A stretch of 5,513 bases of DNA from a bacterium. Lineage in GTDB: Bacteria; Bacillota; Clostridia; Oscillospirales; Acutalibacteraceae. Every line of letters begins with the position of its first letter. The stretch's first letter is position 1. The position numbers and the translations under genes were made by a program. This document shows, one piece after another, positions 4,429 through 5,513 of this stretch. Under the pieces are notes generated by a model. The model ran no database searches. It was given only the letters and a program-made list of their open reading frames with translations, and had not been told where the DNA came from. Location of the stretch: positions 1 through 5,513 of the forward strand of contig JAHKZS010000061.1 of the NCBI GenBank assembly GCA_020626545.1, read 5' to 3'.

Positions 4429-5513
4429 ATGAACACTTATCTTGAAACAATTTCTAAAAAATTTAATAATAAAACCGCTAAAAAAGCGGTTATAGCTGAG
4501 CTTCAGGCTCATATCGAGGAAAAGAAAGATTATTATATTGAGATAGGATATACCGAAGAAGAGGCGCAGGCTAAAGCGATAGAGGAAATGGGTGACGCCG
4601 AGGAAACCGCCGTATCTCTAAACGGCTTATATAGTGTGAAATGGTATAAAAATAAATTAAATATTATACTATTATTTGTTTTGTTATTATGTTTTGTTTT
4701 GTCTTATATAATTGCCGATAATTGCTATTATTTGGAAGAAACAGAAGCGAAACATAATTTAAATATTGATTTTTTATCACTATTTGTTTTTGCTTTATAC
4801 GTCACTGTTTTTGTTTTAGCCGCTAAGTTTGATAATAAGCTGATACCTGCTGTTTATTTAGCGTTTACTGCTGTACATTTAATCTTTATTGCTGCCGCGC
4901 CTTATTTCTTACCTGTTGCTCCTAATGAGGAATTATATAGTATTTTCTCACCTTTAAACAGTATGTTTATCGAATATATTAAACCTTTGGTTTACGCTTG
5001 TGTGGTGTTGTTTACTAAAGGCTTTTTTGAGTACGCTTCGTCTTTGCACGGTTATGATTACGCCGAAATGTTTCGTTTTCATAACAGCTATCACATATAT
5101 CCAATAATTTTTTGGGGACTGTTTATAGTTTGGGCGTTGTTTATAATTATTAAGGTTTTATGTAAGGAGCGAATGGTAAATACAGGTGTTTTTAAAATGA
5201 TAATTAATTTTATAAAATATCCTGTCGTTGCTTTTTGCGCGTTTAGTATAATACTCACTTCTTTTTCAACAGTATATACGTATATTAACAGGAATAAAAT
5301 AATAAACGAAAATAACGATTTGCGTAAGTCTGTAATTGACTTTATGGTAAACGCTGATATAAGTCAGCGATGTGATATGGTATCGAAAGAGTTTTGTAAA
5401 CAAAATACTTCAATGATAAGATATATTAATTCGGAGGATGAATATCATTATCAAAAATACGATAACCACTTTATTATCGGTGACAATGGTCGAGCTTATA
5501 TTAGTTCTGTGCA
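4429..5513 (+). CDS. DUF1700/HAAS-type N-terminal domain membrane protein, 3' end missing (window edge)
   Basis: The frame is open from ATG 4429 to the end of the window (361 complete codons, no stop). Residues 1-62 match the small helical DUF1700/HAAS domain placed in front of membrane proteins. It shows KKAVIAELQAHIEEKKDYY, then GYTEEEAQAKAIEEMGDAEE, the typical pattern ending in EMGD. About six hydrophobic segments follow (near 77-95, 114-132, 137-160, 182-198, 224-243 and 264-284), then a polar region from about 285. No enzyme or transport motif is recognisable. The start has GAGG (4418-4421) 7 nt before the ATG. It is co-transcribed with the PadR gene. The first about 70 codons resemble neighbouring genes, while the membrane part is more AT-rich with many TTT, TTA and ATA codons. 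The function is unknown: an envelope or stress-related membrane protein, possibly modulated through its N-terminal domain. Confidence 0.8.
   Translation, partial: MNTYLETISKKFNNKTAKKAVIAELQAHIEEKKDYYIEIGYTEEEAQAKAIEEMGDAEETAVSLNGLYSVKWYKNKLNIILLFVLLLCFVLSYIIADNCYYLEETEAKHNLNIDFLSLFVFALYVTVFVLAAKFDNKLIPAVYLAFTAVHLIFIAAAPYFLPVAPNEELYSIFSPLNSMFIEYIKPLVYACVVLFTKGFFEYASSLHGYDYAEMFRFHNSYHIYPIIFWGLFIVWALFIIIKVLCKERMVNTGVFKMIINFIKYPVVAFCAFSIILTSFSTVYTYINRNKIINENNDLRKSVIDFMVNADISQRCDMVSKEFCKQNTSMIRYINSEDEYHYQKYDNHFIIGDNGRAYISSV

Overview
The window looks like chromosomal DNA of an anaerobic, low-to-moderate GC Clostridia-type Firmicute (Ruminococcaceae/Oscillospiraceae-like is my best guess). The reasons are the purine-rich AGGAG-type ribosome binding sites, the AT-rich intergenic promoters, the PadR plus DUF1700/HAAS gene pair, and an [FeFe]-hydrogenase-related signalling cluster typical of fermentative anaerobes. 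I see no rRNA, tRNA, CRISPR array or insertion sequence. No gene-free stretch exceeds about 120 bases.

Positions 1-2906, minus strand, hold one tightly packed operon. It reads right to left: a DRTGG-domain protein, an RsbT-like HATPase, an [FeFe]-hydrogenase-like iron-sulfur protein, a second DRTGG-domain protein, and a PHP-domain phosphoesterase cut off by the window edge. The genes overlap by 4 nt (ATGA), abut directly (TAA-ATG), or are separated by 18 and 39 nt. An extended -10 promoter lies in the 103-nt gap upstream. The hydrogenase-like protein keeps all four H-cluster cysteines and two ferredoxin-type clusters. It has Ala where catalytic enzymes have the proton-relay Cys, and it carries an extra C-terminal Fe-S domain. 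With an RsbT-type switch kinase beside it, the most economical reading is a redox- or H2-sensing regulatory module rather than a bulk H2-producing enzyme.

Positions 3010-3969, minus strand, encode a Na+/phosphate cotransporter-type membrane protein. It has the two diagnostic QSSSA repeats but no C-terminal PhoU-like domain.

Positions 3970-4087 are a divergent intergenic region. It carries a near-consensus sigma-A promoter (TTGACA-N17-TATTAT) for the plus-strand genes. A 9-bp-arm inverted repeat sits just after the -10, probably the PadR autoregulatory operator, and a further half-site lies next to the ribosome binding site.

Positions 4088-5513, plus strand, encode a PadR repressor followed 11 nt later by a DUF1700/HAAS-type membrane protein with about six transmembrane segments, truncated by the right edge. 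The HAAS gene was recovered by direct translation; it has no stop before the window ends.
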